A stretch of 64,000 bases of DNA from Congregibacter variabilis (GTDB lineage: Bacteria > Pseudomonadota > Gammaproteobacteria > Pseudomonadales > Halieaceae): assembly GCF_045689235.1 (NCBI RefSeq), contig NZ_CP136864.1:1426001-1490000 (forward strand), in the 5' to 3' direction. The notes beneath the pieces are model-generated. The model was not told the DNA's origin. It made no database searches and saw nothing but the letters and a program-made list of their open reading frames with translations. How positions within the stretch are numbered: position 1 is the stretch's first letter; the number at the start of each line of letters is the position of its first letter. Below, piece after piece: positions 8,662-17,289 of this stretch. The position numbers and the translations under genes are program-made.

Positions 8662-10869
8662 ATGCAGATGATATCGAGACTCAAAACGGGCCATGCCCTG
8701 GGCCGACCATTTTTACTAGTGACTGCTTTGGCGGTTCTGGGTGCCTGCTCCGAGCAAAGCTCAGAACAAAGTCCAGATCCCTCCCCCCAAAACTCAGCAG
8801 CTGATGCCTCTGAGGTAAGTACTTTTGCCGCAGTGACTACCCAGCGAATCATCGACACCGGTGCAAGCGACGAGTGGCTCACGTACGGGGGCAGCTATGA
8901 CGAGCAACGACATTCAACCCTGACCGCCGTGAATCGCGACACGGTGGCAGAGCTAGGCGTCGCATGGACCTATGACCTGCAAACCAACCGAGGCGTCGAG
9001 TCCACTCCCATCGTTGTAGATGGCGTAATGTACGTTACCTCTGCCTGGTCGCTGGTTTATGCACTGGATGCTGCAACAGGTGAAGAGCTTTGGGTATATA
9101 ACCCTGAGGTCGACAAAGCAGTTGGGGTAAACGCCTGCTGCGATGTGGTCAACCGCGGCGTAGCAGTTTTTGAGGGCCAGGTTTTTGTCGGCGTTATAGA
9201 TGGACGTCTCGAAGCGCTCGATGCCAAGACGGGCGAGCGTAACTGGAGTGTCGTGACGGTAGACCAGAGCAAGCCCTATACCATCACCGGCGCGCCGCGC
9301 GTGGTAAACGGCAAAGTACTTATCGGCAACGGCGGCGCCGAGCTGGGAGTGCGGGGCTATCTCAGCGCCTACGATGTCAACAACGGCGACAAGATTTGGC
9401 GTTTTTACACCGTGCCTAACCCGAACAAAGAGCCCGACAACGAGATCTCCGACGAGGTCTTTGCAAAACTCGGCAACGATAGCTGGGGCGATGACGGTCA
9501 CTGGGTTACCGACGGCGGCGGCGGCACTGTCTGGGACTCCATCGTGTATGACGAAGTCAACGATCAGATCGTGTTTGGTGTCGGCAACGGATCTCCCTGG
9601 AATCGTAACTTCCGTGACCCCGCCGGCGGTGACAATCTCTTTCTGTCGTCCATTGTTGCCGTAGACGCAAATACCGGCCGCTATCGCTGGCATTTTCAAA
9701 CAACGCCCGGTGACAACTGGGACTACACGGCCACCCAGAGCATTATCCTTGCCGACTTACCCTTGGGTGATGAAGGAGCGCCGGTAAGGGTCGCGATGCA
9801 AGCGCCCAAGAATGGTTTTTTCTATGTCATTAACGCTACCAACGGTGAGTTTATCTCCGGCGAGTCTTTTGGCCCTGTTAGCTGGGCCACAGGCCTTGAT
9901 AAAAACGGACGACCGATAGAAGCAGAGGGCGCACGCTACGGCACAAACCCGGTAACACTGCTCCCCGGGCCCGCAGGCGCGCACAACTGGCATCCCATGG
10001 CCTACAACCCCGAGTTGGAACTGACGTACATACCGGCTCAGGAAATCCCTGCGGTCTACGCCGAAGATCCTCGCTTTTCCACCGGTTCAACGGCATGGAA
10101 TACCGGTGCAGACTTCTCGGCCGGCGTCCCACCCGTTTTAAGCCCGGCGGATTTGAAGGCCGCGCGGGCAGCTTTGAAGGGACGACTTATCGCCTGGGAC
10201 CCCAAAACCCAATCACCCCGCTGGTCCGTTGAGCACGCCAACGCATGGAACGGCGGTGTGCTGTCAACGGCCGGGGGATTGGTTTTTCAGGGTCGGCTGG
10301 ACGGTGTGTTCGTGGCCTATGATGCCGCCACCGGCGAAGCACTGTGGTCTTACGACCTGCACTCGGGTGCCAACGCAGGACCTGCAACCTATTCTATAGA
10401 CGATACACAGTACGTCAGCATCACTACAGGCTGGGGATCGCTGTATGCTCTTGCAGCAGGTTATGCCTACGATGAAACTATTTCCTCCACCGTCGGAAAA
10501 GTAGTCACCTTCAAGCTCGGCGGCACCCAAAGCATCGCTGAGCCAGACCTACCCGAGGTTGATCGCACCACGCTGGCGGTAGCTTTTGGAAACGAACAGA
10601 TGCTCAATGAGGGGCTCGTTCATTACGCAAGAAACTGCTCGGTATGTCACGGCCCCTTTGCCGAAAGCTCTGGCGTCTTACCTGATTTGCGCTGGTCGCC
10701 TATCACAGCCAATGCCGAGGCCTGGAACAGCGTGGTACGCGAAGGCGTTCTGGCACAAAATGGCATGGTGTCTTTTGCCGAATACCTGACAGCCGAAGAA
10801 ACCGAAGCGATCAGAGCTTACGTGATCAGTCAGGCCCGTGCCGACATGGCCCTAAGAGCTGAAAACTAG
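8662..10869 (+). CDS. PQQ-dependent quinohemoprotein alcohol dehydrogenase, lipoprotein form
   Basis: The protein has 735 residues. The N terminus ends in a lipobox (LGAC, Cys29), so it should be anchored in a periplasm-facing membrane. An eight-bladed propeller follows with tryptophan-docking repeats (LDAATGEELW, YDAATGEALW). The vicinal disulfide Cys159-Cys160, which lies against PQQ in this family, is present. In DNWDYTATQ the Asp is the expected catalytic base. The residue two positions later is Thr rather than the Asp of lanthanide enzymes, which suggests a Ca2+ enzyme. The C-terminal cytochrome c domain has CSVCH (659-663) with Met702 as likely sixth ligand. It would oxidise alcohols and pass electrons through heme c. 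No PQQ synthesis genes lie in the window. Confidence 0.92.
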   Translation: MQMISRLKTGHALGRPFLLVTALAVLGACSEQSSEQSPDPSPQNSAADASEVSTFAAVTTQRIIDTGASDEWLTYGGSYDEQRHSTLTAVNRDTVAELGVAWTYDLQTNRGVESTPIVVDGVMYVTSAWSLVYALDAATGEELWVYNPEVDKAVGVNACCDVVNRGVAVFEGQVFVGVIDGRLEALDAKTGERNWSVVTVDQSKPYTITGAPRVVNGKVLIGNGGAELGVRGYLSAYDVNNGDKIWRFYTVPNPNKEPDNEISDEVFAKLGNDSWGDDGHWVTDGGGGTVWDSIVYDEVNDQIVFGVGNGSPWNRNFRDPAGGDNLFLSSIVAVDANTGRYRWHFQTTPGDNWDYTATQSIILADLPLGDEGAPVRVAMQAPKNGFFYVINATNGEFISGESFGPVSWATGLDKNGRPIEAEGARYGTNPVTLLPGPAGAHNWHPMAYNPELELTYIPAQEIPAVYAEDPRFSTGSTAWNTGADFSAGVPPVLSPADLKAARAALKGRLIAWDPKTQSPRWSVEHANAWNGGVLSTAGGLVFQGRLDGVFVAYDAATGEALWSYDLHSGANAGPATYSIDDTQYVSITTGWGSLYALAAGYAYDETISSTVGKVVTFKLGGTQSIAEPDLPEVDRTTLAVAFGNEQMLNEGLVHYARNCSVCHGPFAESSGVLPDLRWSPITANAEAWNSVVREGVLAQNGMVSFAEYLTAEETEAIRAYVISQARADMALRAEN

Positions 10870-10906
10870 TGGTATGGCGAATCAGTCAAGGCTGGTTCGC
10901 AATTCG

Positions 10907-11722
10907 CTATTTGTATCTCGATAAGTTCTTGCCCCGGCTTATCTTGAGCCCAACCGCGACCTGTTGCCTCAGAAAATTATCGCAGCGTCCCCAGGCTCGT
11001 CGAAGAACCTGCCTGGGGCGACCAAGGAACGAGGTCACGTGATAGTACGCGGAACCATCCGGCGAGCCTGTTGAAAAGTAATAGTTGCTAACACAGCAGC
11101 GGTTTCGTTGGGTGATAACCTCATTCACCGAATGCCAGGACGTTTTGTTGGTCTCCATGACTACCAGGCGGTTGCATCTGGAGACTATCTCCACCGGTTT
11201 AGACACCGCCGCGTCCCACAGCTCAAGGTTGCCCCCACAGTCTTTACTCCACTGCGGTGAAACGTAGTACAAAAGGTTGAGTCGTCGGTACCGGGCTCGG
11301 GCGCTATCGTGGCTATTATCGATATGGGGGTTCAAAAAGTCACCGGGAACCATCATCGAAATACCACCTGCATACAACTCCGGATCGGCCTGCAAACCAT
11401 CAAAACCTGTAACCCTCGCGACCGCCTCTAATACGCATTCTTCGTGAAAGGCGTCCGTTACAGCACCCACCAGGGGATCGATGGAATCAATCTTGGAGAA
11501 TGTCTTTTTCTTTTCTCGAAAACTGCTGCGTTGAACCCAATCTATTCCACCCTGAGAAAACGCCGCTGACAACTTATCTATCAGCGCTTCAGGCAAAAGG
11601 TCGTCTACGACAAAGTGCCTCGTTGAAGTCCCAACCGGGTTGGCCCATTGCTGTTGTGCCTGATCCATGGAAGCGTCGATTCGTTGGCGAATCTGTTGTG
11701 CAATCTGTGTTTCTTTCATCAC
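10907..11722 (-). CDS. 2-oxoglutarate/Fe(II)-dependent oxygenase, prolyl-4-hydroxylase-like
   Basis: This 271-residue protein shows the double-stranded beta-helix iron triad: His133 and Asp135 in PHIDNSHD, and His197 in TSWHSVNEV. An Arg in QRNRCC about 10 residues later probably holds 2-oxoglutarate. The form resembles prolyl-4-hydroxylase-type enzymes acting on proteins or small molecules. Tandem Met codons start it and either may be used. Its C terminus faces the convergent PQQ dehydrogenase gene 37 bases away. The substrate is not inferable from context. Confidence 0.82.
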   Translation of the reverse strand: MMKETQIAQQIRQRIDASMDQAQQQWANPVGTSTRHFVVDDLLPEALIDKLSAAFSQGGIDWVQRSSFREKKKTFSKIDSIDPLVGAVTDAFHEECVLEAVARVTGFDGLQADPELYAGGISMMVPGDFLNPHIDNSHDSARARYRRLNLLYYVSPQWSKDCGGNLELWDAAVSKPVEIVSRCNRLVVMETNKTSWHSVNEVITQRNRCCVSNYYFSTGSPDGSAYYHVTSFLGRPRQVLRRAWGRCDNFLRQQVAVGLKISRGKNLSRYK

Positions 11723-11890
11723 TGATAGGTCACTAACCGATCTCTAATGGGCCTCCGATCAGCCAATTCCACAAATTTAACGGAATCAACTTGGCGAACG
11801 CATTACGAAGAGTTAGTTTGCTCGTTCTGATTCTTGGTGTCGATGATCCCTGACCTGGCGATTGATCGACCATTAACGCGGAGACAAAGC

Positions 11891-12238
11891 GTGGCATACG
11901 AATTAACCGGGAAGATAAAACTCATCCAGGACCCCAAAACATTCGACAGTGGATTTACCAAACGAGAAATGGTGGTCATTGTCGAGGATGGAAAGTACCC
12001 CCAAGAGATCAATCTTGAGTTTGTGCAAGACAAAACCGCCCTGCTAGATGACCTTCAACCCGGCCAGGAAGTCACTGTCACCTTCGATATCCGCGGTCGA
12101 GAATACAACGGCCGGTACTTCAATAACCTTCAGGGCTGGAAAGTGGCTCTACAGGGCAGTAATAGCGAAGAGCCACCGCCGCCATCAGCGCAGGATTATC
12201 CAAGTCCCTCTGATTTTGATGACGATATACCGTTTTAA
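11891..12238 (+). CDS. DUF3127 OB-fold-like protein with an SSB-type C-terminal tip
   Basis: This is a 115-residue protein. I take the GTG at 11891 as start because GGAGA at 11880-11884 sits six bases before it and VAYELTGKI matches where DUF3127 begins; the upstream extension to 11834 looks non-coding. The core (EINLEFVQDKTALLDDL, then VTFDIRGREY and FNNLQGWKV) is the DUF3127 pattern, predicted to fold like an OB domain. After a Pro/Ser-rich linker the protein ends in DFDDDIPF, the same last residues as E. coli SSB, which SSB uses to recruit RecO, PriA, RecQ and others. I infer a single-stranded nucleic-acid role. It stands alone between convergent neighbours. Confidence 0.8.
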   Translation: MAYELTGKIKLIQDPKTFDSGFTKREMVVIVEDGKYPQEINLEFVQDKTALLDDLQPGQEVTVTFDIRGREYNGRYFNNLQGWKVALQGSNSEEPPPPSAQDYPSPSDFDDDIPF

Positions 12239-12249
12239 GAAGGCTCGAG

Positions 12250-13602
12250 CTAGAACGTCAGGGTAAACATTGCGCCCTGGGGATCCGCCTCAGCAATAGA
12301 TATTGATCCGCCGTGAGCGATCATGATTTGTCGACTCAGTGCCAGACCAACGCCGCTACCTTCACGCTTTGTCGTAAAAAAGGGCACAAATATTTTGCGT
12401 TTCAGCTCGCCGGATATACCGGGGCCGTTGTCGATAACATCGATACAGATATTTCGGCGCCGATTGAGCCTTGCTCGTACTAGCAACCGAGGCCCTGACC
12501 GTTCTCGCAGCGCGTGCTGGGCATTCTGGACGATATTGATAAGCACCTGCTCGAGCATGCCACGGTCCGCTACCAACTTCAGATTTTGCGGTTCGATCTG
12601 AAACTCGAGATCCAGACCCGGTGTTTCCTGCTCACTATCAGCAAGACGGGCCACAGCCTCAAACAAATCAGACACCTCAAACTCGCTCTTCTGGGGCGCC
12701 GGAATTTGTGTCAACCGGCGGTAGCTACTCACAAAACTCATTAAACTATCCGACCGCCGTGCGACTGTATCGACCGCATGCTTCACATCCGCTAACTCAG
12801 CGACAACATCCGGATGATCTGTCACCTTGCTAGCCGCATCATCCAAAAGATCTACAGATGTCTTTGCAAGAGACGCCACTGGCGTAATCGAGTTCATGAT
12901 CTCATGCGTTAATACCCTCACCAGATCCTGCCAGGCCTCTAACTGGTTACCATCTAACTCACTCTGGATATCCTGCAAACTGATCAGTCGCTCTGACTTA
13001 CCCTCCAGAACAATCTGACTCGCCGCTATGGTTATGCGCCTCTCCATACCCTCCACCGAAAAATTGGCAAGATAACGACTCCCCGGCTCCGCAGCCTCTA
13101 CCCGCGCCGCGAAGTCCTCGCCGTAGTTAGCAAGATCTCCAAGCTGAGTCACATGGTCACTACCAAAGAGACGCCGAGCTGTATTGTTCCAAAGACTGAT
13201 ACGACCGTCTGCGTGCAGCGACAGCAGCGGCACAGGGACATGCTCGAGCAGTGCCTTTAGATATCGAAGCTCGCGCTCCTGCCCTTTTCTCTGCTCTCTA
13301 AAGCGCTCGAGAATGCTCGCAAAACTTGACCCGAGTTCGTCAAAGCCTGCTCCGAGCGGGCCGAGCTCAAAACGCTGACCAAAATCGGCATAACGTGCCG
13401 CATCCAGGAATCGACTGATTTCCTGATTTGTGCGAGACACGAAGCGAAAAATCTCGTAAGAAAGCATCAGCAGTAGCCCAAACACAAGCAAGGATGCAGC
13501 GTGAAAGCCTGGCTCAACAATGAAATACAGCAAGCTGAGCAATAGCACCATAATCAGCACGAGCCGCAGGGCAAGCAGTATGCTAAAGCGGTTAAATCCC
13601 AT
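12250..13602 (-). CDS. NtrY-like membrane sensor histidine kinase
   Basis: The protein has 450 residues. Two membrane helices lie near residues 6-27 and 33-52 with almost no periplasmic loop, so it probably senses the membrane or cytoplasm. A HAMP-like linker is followed by a PAS domain (HVPVPLLSLHADGRISLWN). HisKA has its phospho-His in LTHEIMNSITPVASLA. HATPase_c shows NIVQNAQHAL, DVIDNGPGISG and GSGVGLALSRQI. The start MGFNRF overlaps the last 11 bases of the response-regulator gene and has GGATGGA upstream, so translation is coupled. An upstream start at 13632 is less likely. It should phosphorylate the sigma-54 activator encoded just before it. Confidence 0.88.
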   Translation of the reverse strand: MGFNRFSILLALRLVLIMVLLLSLLYFIVEPGFHAASLLVFGLLLMLSYEIFRFVSRTNQEISRFLDAARYADFGQRFELGPLGAGFDELGSSFASILERFREQRKGQERELRYLKALLEHVPVPLLSLHADGRISLWNNTARRLFGSDHVTQLGDLANYGEDFAARVEAAEPGSRYLANFSVEGMERRITIAASQIVLEGKSERLISLQDIQSELDGNQLEAWQDLVRVLTHEIMNSITPVASLAKTSVDLLDDAASKVTDHPDVVAELADVKHAVDTVARRSDSLMSFVSSYRRLTQIPAPQKSEFEVSDLFEAVARLADSEQETPGLDLEFQIEPQNLKLVADRGMLEQVLINIVQNAQHALRERSGPRLLVRARLNRRRNICIDVIDNGPGISGELKRKIFVPFFTTKREGSGVGLALSRQIMIAHGGSISIAEADPQGAMFTLTF

Positions 13603-14986
13603 GTTTTTCCATCCGACGATAAAGCGCTGCACGGGTTAGGCCAAGCTCCCGGGCCGCATGACTAATATTGAACTGGTGCTTGCGCAGGGCCAGCTCTATA
13701 GCCTGCTTTTCCATTCGCGTAAGATTGAGGTCTTCGTTGTCACTGGCAGCCGAAGCGTGAGGCTCCGAGCGCGCGGTTTTGCTCAAGGGTAAATGAAAGT
13801 CCTGCACGCTCAACTCGTCGGTGGGCGCGAGAATGACAGCGCGCTCAATAGCGTGCCTCAGGGCGCGCACATTTCCGGGCCAATCATCAGCCAGTATTGC
13901 CGTCATGGCCTCGTGCGCAACGACCGGCTGAGGCTTTGAGTATTTTCTCGCATAGCTTGCTAGGTAATAGTCGACAATTAAAGCTATGTCCTCACGTCGC
14001 TCGCGTAGCGGTGGAACCATAATCTCTACGGTATTTAATCTAAACAGCAAATCTTGGCGAAAACGGTTTTCGTCAGCTAACGTTTCGCGCGGCACATTGG
14101 TAGCGGCGATGACGCGCACATCGATAGCAACGGCTTTGTTCGCACCTACTGGTGTCACCTGCCGCTGCTCAAGCACCGTTAGGAGCTTTGCTTGAAGGTG
14201 CAGAGGTAAGTTACCAATTTCATCGAGGAACAGCGTCCCACCCTCTGCCGCCTGAAATCGACCGATACGATTATCTCGGGCATCGGTAAACGCGCCCTTC
14301 ATATGCCCAAATAATTCGGACTCAAAAAGGGATTCAGCGATTGCGCCAAGATCCACGCTCACGAAGATTTTTTCGGATCGCTTGGAGTGCTGATGGAGCG
14401 CCCGAGCCACAAGCTCCTTGCCCGTGCCATTCTCCCCCAGCACCAGAACGTTAGCGTCGGTCGGCGCGCTGCGCTCAATAAGGGTATGCACCGACCTCAT
14501 GGCGCTGGAGTTTCCCAGCATAGGCTGCCCGGCAACGGCTGACAGCTGCGCCAGTTCCTGATTGGCCTGCTGAAGCTTCCTTCCCTCTCGCAGACTCCGA
14601 CGCAACTTGGCACTGGCCGTCACTGTGGCCACGACCTTCTCGTTTTGCCAGGGCTTGGCGATGAAGTCCGTAGCTCCAAGCTTCATCGCATCAACGGCGA
14701 TATCAACGCCCCCGTGAGCAGTAATAAGTACCACCACAGCTTGCGCATCAAGCTCCAGTATCCGTCGCAGCCAAAAAAAGCCCTGCTGTCCGGAAGACTC
14801 ACCGGGACTGAAATTCATATCCAGCAAGATGGCGTCAAACTCATGCTCCTGCATTAGCGATTCAATATCCGCTGGCCGGGAACATGTGATTACTTCAGCA
14901 AAGTATCGCCTGAGAAGGAGTCGTCCTGCGACGAGAATATCCTCATCGTCGTCCACTATCAGAAGCTTTCCCTGAGGCTCGGCCAT
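13592..14986 (-). CDS. Sigma-54-dependent response regulator (NtrC/AtoC family)
   Basis: The protein has 464 residues. A receiver domain (LLIVDDDEDI, phospho-acceptor Asp in ILLDMNFSPG) is followed by an AAA+ domain with Walker A GENGTGKE and the sigma-54 contact loop. That loop reads GAFTDA rather than the usual GAFTGA. A Fis-type HTH closes it (NISHAARELGLTRAALYRRM). The ATG at 14986 directly precedes the receiver; the 14-codon extension to a TTG at 15028 is unlikely. It is divergent from the HlyD/ABC operon, which carries a sigma-54 promoter and an upstream palindrome, so that operon is its probable target. Confidence 0.92.
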   Translation of the reverse strand: MAEPQGKLLIVDDDEDILVAGRLLLRRYFAEVITCSRPADIESLMQEHEFDAILLDMNFSPGESSGQQGFFWLRRILELDAQAVVVLITAHGGVDIAVDAMKLGATDFIAKPWQNEKVVATVTASAKLRRSLREGRKLQQANQELAQLSAVAGQPMLGNSSAMRSVHTLIERSAPTDANVLVLGENGTGKELVARALHQHSKRSEKIFVSVDLGAIAESLFESELFGHMKGAFTDARDNRIGRFQAAEGGTLFLDEIGNLPLHLQAKLLTVLEQRQVTPVGANKAVAIDVRVIAATNVPRETLADENRFRQDLLFRLNTVEIMVPPLRERREDIALIVDYYLASYARKYSKPQPVVAHEAMTAILADDWPGNVRALRHAIERAVILAPTDELSVQDFHLPLSKTARSEPHASAASDNEDLNLTRMEKQAIELALRKHQFNISHAARELGLTRAALYRRMEKHGI

Positions 14987-15050
14987 CGGTCCGGTGTCCC
15001 GCAAATAATTATTGTGGCCAAGCGGCAATCTGTAGAGGTCCGACCGCCCG

Positions 15051-15095
15051 GTACTGTTTGAAATCGTACATCGTCTGTCCGATTACGAACAGTAC
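15051..15095. promoter_or_regulatory. 45-bp imperfect palindrome, likely enhancer (UAS) for the sigma-54 activator
   Basis: Left arm GTACTGTTTGAAATCG (15051-15066) and right arm CGATTACGAACAGTAC (15080-15095) are inverted with 14 of 16 positions matching around a 13-base spacer. The centre is about 95 bases upstream of the -12 element of the promoter at 15154-15170, a usual distance for an NtrC-family enhancer. It lies between the regulator gene and the exporter operon. Binding by the regulator is inferred. Confidence 0.65.
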
Positions 15096-15153
15096 AGCGT
15101 AACGAAATCTGCCCCTATTTTAATTTTCCTATTTAAAACAGTCGCTTATGTAT

Positions 15154-15170
15154 TTGGCATGAGATGTGCA
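15154..15170 (+). promoter_or_regulatory. Sigma-54 (-24/-12) promoter of the HlyD/ABC exporter operon
   Basis: TTGGCATGAGATGTGCA matches the RpoN consensus TTGGCACN5TTGCA. The invariant GG (15156-15157) and GC (15168-15169) are separated by exactly 10 bases. The predicted transcription start is near 15180, giving a leader of about 24 bases before the ATG at 15204. The activator gene next door makes this the likely regulated promoter. Confidence 0.75.
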
Positions 15171-15203
15171 GAGATCTATGCAAACACCTTAAAGGGTTAG
15201 GTA

Positions 15204-16547
15204 ATGGAACAGCAAAAGCCTCCAAGTACACTCTCTGCGGTTTCAGTGGGCTCGAGCACGGGCAAATCCGGGGCCGGAATGGACCGGAAAATCGATCGGC
15301 GTCGGTGGCCAGTAAAAAAAGTCGCCTTGGCCTTCCTCGTAGCCGGACTAATGGTGTTTGTAGCATGGCTCGCGCTCTCCGTATCCGACGGCCGCTCACT
15401 TCAAGTGGATAGCGGACGAGTGAATATTTCCTCTGTCACCCGCGGTACATTTGAGGACTTCATACCCATCCGAGGTAGCGTCACCCCGCGCCGAACCGTT
15501 TTCCTCGACTCCATCGAGGGAGGACGCGTGGAGCAGCGTTTGGTAGAAGATGGTGCCCTCGTTGAGGCGAATCAGATTCTTGCAGTACTCAGTAATACCA
15601 GCCTGCAACTCGACGTCACGAGAAATGAAGCGCTTGCGACTGAGCAGCTGAATAACATGCGCACCATCGAGCTACAGCTCGAGCAGAACCGCCTGGAACA
15701 CAAGCGGAACCTTGTCGAAATTAACTATCAGATTAAACGCCTGACGCGAACTATTGAGCGACAGGAAGGCCTTGCAGCTCGGGGAGTCTCCGCCCAAAGC
15801 ACTCTCGATGATGCCCGCGACGAACTGGAGTATTTCGAGAATCGGCGCGCGGTAACCCTCGAAAGCCAAGAGGCCGATGCGCGACTGCAGCAGACGCAAC
15901 TGGAGTTCATGCGAGACAACACAGATCGTCTTGAGCGCAACGTTGTGTATGCCCGTAAAAACCTCGATTCATTGAACGTCCGCGCTCCAGTTGCAGGCAA
16001 GTTATCTGGCTGGGATGTGGAAGTGGGTCAAAGCATCAGCAACGGCGGTCGACTAGGACAGGTTGACGATCCGGAGAATTTCAAACTGCGCGCCAACATC
16101 GATGAATTTTATCTTGGACGTGTACAAATCGACCAGGCTGCTTCTTTTGAGCGCGACGGCGAGCGTCATACCCTGAAGATTTCCAAAATCTATCCGCAGG
16201 TCAACAACGGCCAGTTCGATGTCGATCTGGTGTTTGACGAGGCTGAGCCTGAAGGCATTCGTCGCGGGCAAACCTTGCAGCTAAAGCTAACGCTGGGCGA
16301 CGCGACAGAAGCGACGCTCATACCCAACGGCGCCTTCTTCCAGGACACAGGTGGTAACTGGATATTTGTGGTCACCACTGACGGTAGCGAAGCGCTGCGT
16401 CGCCCCGTGCGTCTTGGCCGTCGGAATTCACGCTTTATAGAAGTCCTCGAAGGCCTTGAACCCGGCGAGCGTGTCGTTACAAGCCCCTATACAAGTTACA
16501 CAGATATGCAGCGACTCAAGCTCGCAGACGAATCGAGCTCCAAGTAA
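15204..16547 (+). CDS. HlyD/MacA-type periplasmic adaptor of an ABC exporter
   Basis: The protein has 447 residues. A cytoplasmic N-terminal segment of about 50 residues precedes one membrane anchor (VALAFLVAGLMVFVAWLAL). A split barrel-sandwich/lipoyl domain follows (DFIPIRGSVTPRR and VRAPVAGKLSGWDVE) around a long coiled coil of roughly residues 140-255 rich in Glu, Gln and Arg. Beta-barrel and membrane-proximal domains complete it. It would connect inner-membrane FtsX-type permeases to an outer-membrane channel, though no TolC gene lies in this operon. It is the first gene after the sigma-54 promoter and 34 bases ahead of the ATPase gene. Confidence 0.9.
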   Translation: MEQQKPPSTLSAVSVGSSTGKSGAGMDRKIDRRRWPVKKVALAFLVAGLMVFVAWLALSVSDGRSLQVDSGRVNISSVTRGTFEDFIPIRGSVTPRRTVFLDSIEGGRVEQRLVEDGALVEANQILAVLSNTSLQLDVTRNEALATEQLNNMRTIELQLEQNRLEHKRNLVEINYQIKRLTRTIERQEGLAARGVSAQSTLDDARDELEYFENRRAVTLESQEADARLQQTQLEFMRDNTDRLERNVVYARKNLDSLNVRAPVAGKLSGWDVEVGQSISNGGRLGQVDDPENFKLRANIDEFYLGRVQIDQAASFERDGERHTLKISKIYPQVNNGQFDVDLVFDEAEPEGIRRGQTLQLKLTLGDATEATLIPNGAFFQDTGGNWIFVVTTDGSEALRRPVRLGRRNSRFIEVLEGLEPGERVVTSPYTSYTDMQRLKLADESSSK

Positions 16548-16581
16548 GCGACTCCCCTAAACCAGAAAAAGGACGATGAGC

Positions 16582-17265
16582 ATGTTACAGCTAAACAATC
16601 TTTCGAAGATCTATCAGACAGACGAAGTAGAAACGATCGCACTGAACGAGGTGAACATCGAAATAAATGCCGGGGAATTTGTCGCCATCATGGGGCCCTC
16701 TGGCTGCGGCAAATCGACGCTCTTAAACGTCATCGGTATGTTGGATTCACCCTCGTCTGGTGACTATCTTTTCGCAGGAGAAAACGTTGCGGGTTACAAC
16801 GAAAGCCAGCTAAGCAATATTCGCAAGAAAAACATTGGCTTTATCTTCCAGTCTTTCAATCTGATTGACGAACTAAACGTCCAGGAAAACATTGAACTAG
16901 CGCTTCTCTATCACGACATTCCTGCGGCCGAGCGTCGTGATCGCGTGGCTGCAGTGATGGATCGAGTTGGTGTAGCTCATCGGGCGCGGCACATGCCAAG
17001 CCAGCTGTCGGGCGGTCAACAACAGCGAGTTGCGGTTGCGCGCGCGGTGGTCGGCGAACAACCACTCATCCTCGCCGACGAGCCGACGGGCAACCTGGAT
17101 AGTGCTCATGGGCAAGAAGTAATGGAAATGCTGCAGAAACTCAATCAGGACGGCACCACGATCGTGATGGTTACCCACAGTCCCTCGCACTCCGACTATG
17201 CGCGCCGCATTGTTAATCTACTGGATGGTCATGTGCTAACCGAAAACCTGCGGGCCGTAGGTTAA
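16582..17265 (+). CDS. ABC transporter ATP-binding protein, MacB/LolD type
   Basis: This roughly 227-residue ATPase has Walker A GPSGCGKST, Q-loop FIFQSFNLI, signature LSGGQQQR, Walker B LILADEPTGNLDS and a switch His in VMVTHSPSH. It powers mechanotransmission-type exporters rather than classical substrate translocation. The start is chosen at 16582: AGGA at 16570-16573 is eight bases from it but only two from the alternative ATG at 16576. It is followed 24 bases later by the first permease, so one operon is clear. Confidence 0.92.
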   Translation: MLQLNNLSKIYQTDEVETIALNEVNIEINAGEFVAIMGPSGCGKSTLLNVIGMLDSPSSGDYLFAGENVAGYNESQLSNIRKKNIGFIFQSFNLIDELNVQENIELALLYHDIPAAERRDRVAAVMDRVGVAHRARHMPSQLSGGQQQRVAVARAVVGEQPLILADEPTGNLDSAHGQEVMEMLQKLNQDGTTIVMVTHSPSHSDYARRIVNLLDGHVLTENLRAVG

Positions 17266-17289
17266 GGCTGACCCAAGGAGGCCACCCGG

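Noticed and set aside
8953..9699. 248-codon open frame on the minus strand inside the PQQ dehydrogenase gene
   Set aside because: It is antisense to a clearly conserved gene and has no ribosome-binding site or domain; it reflects codon bias of the sense strand.
10872..10912. GCGAAT/ATTCGC hairpin between the PQQ dehydrogenase and oxygenase genes
   Set aside because: The stem is only six bases with a long loop and a poor U tail, and it runs into the end of the oxygenase gene; too weak to call a terminator.
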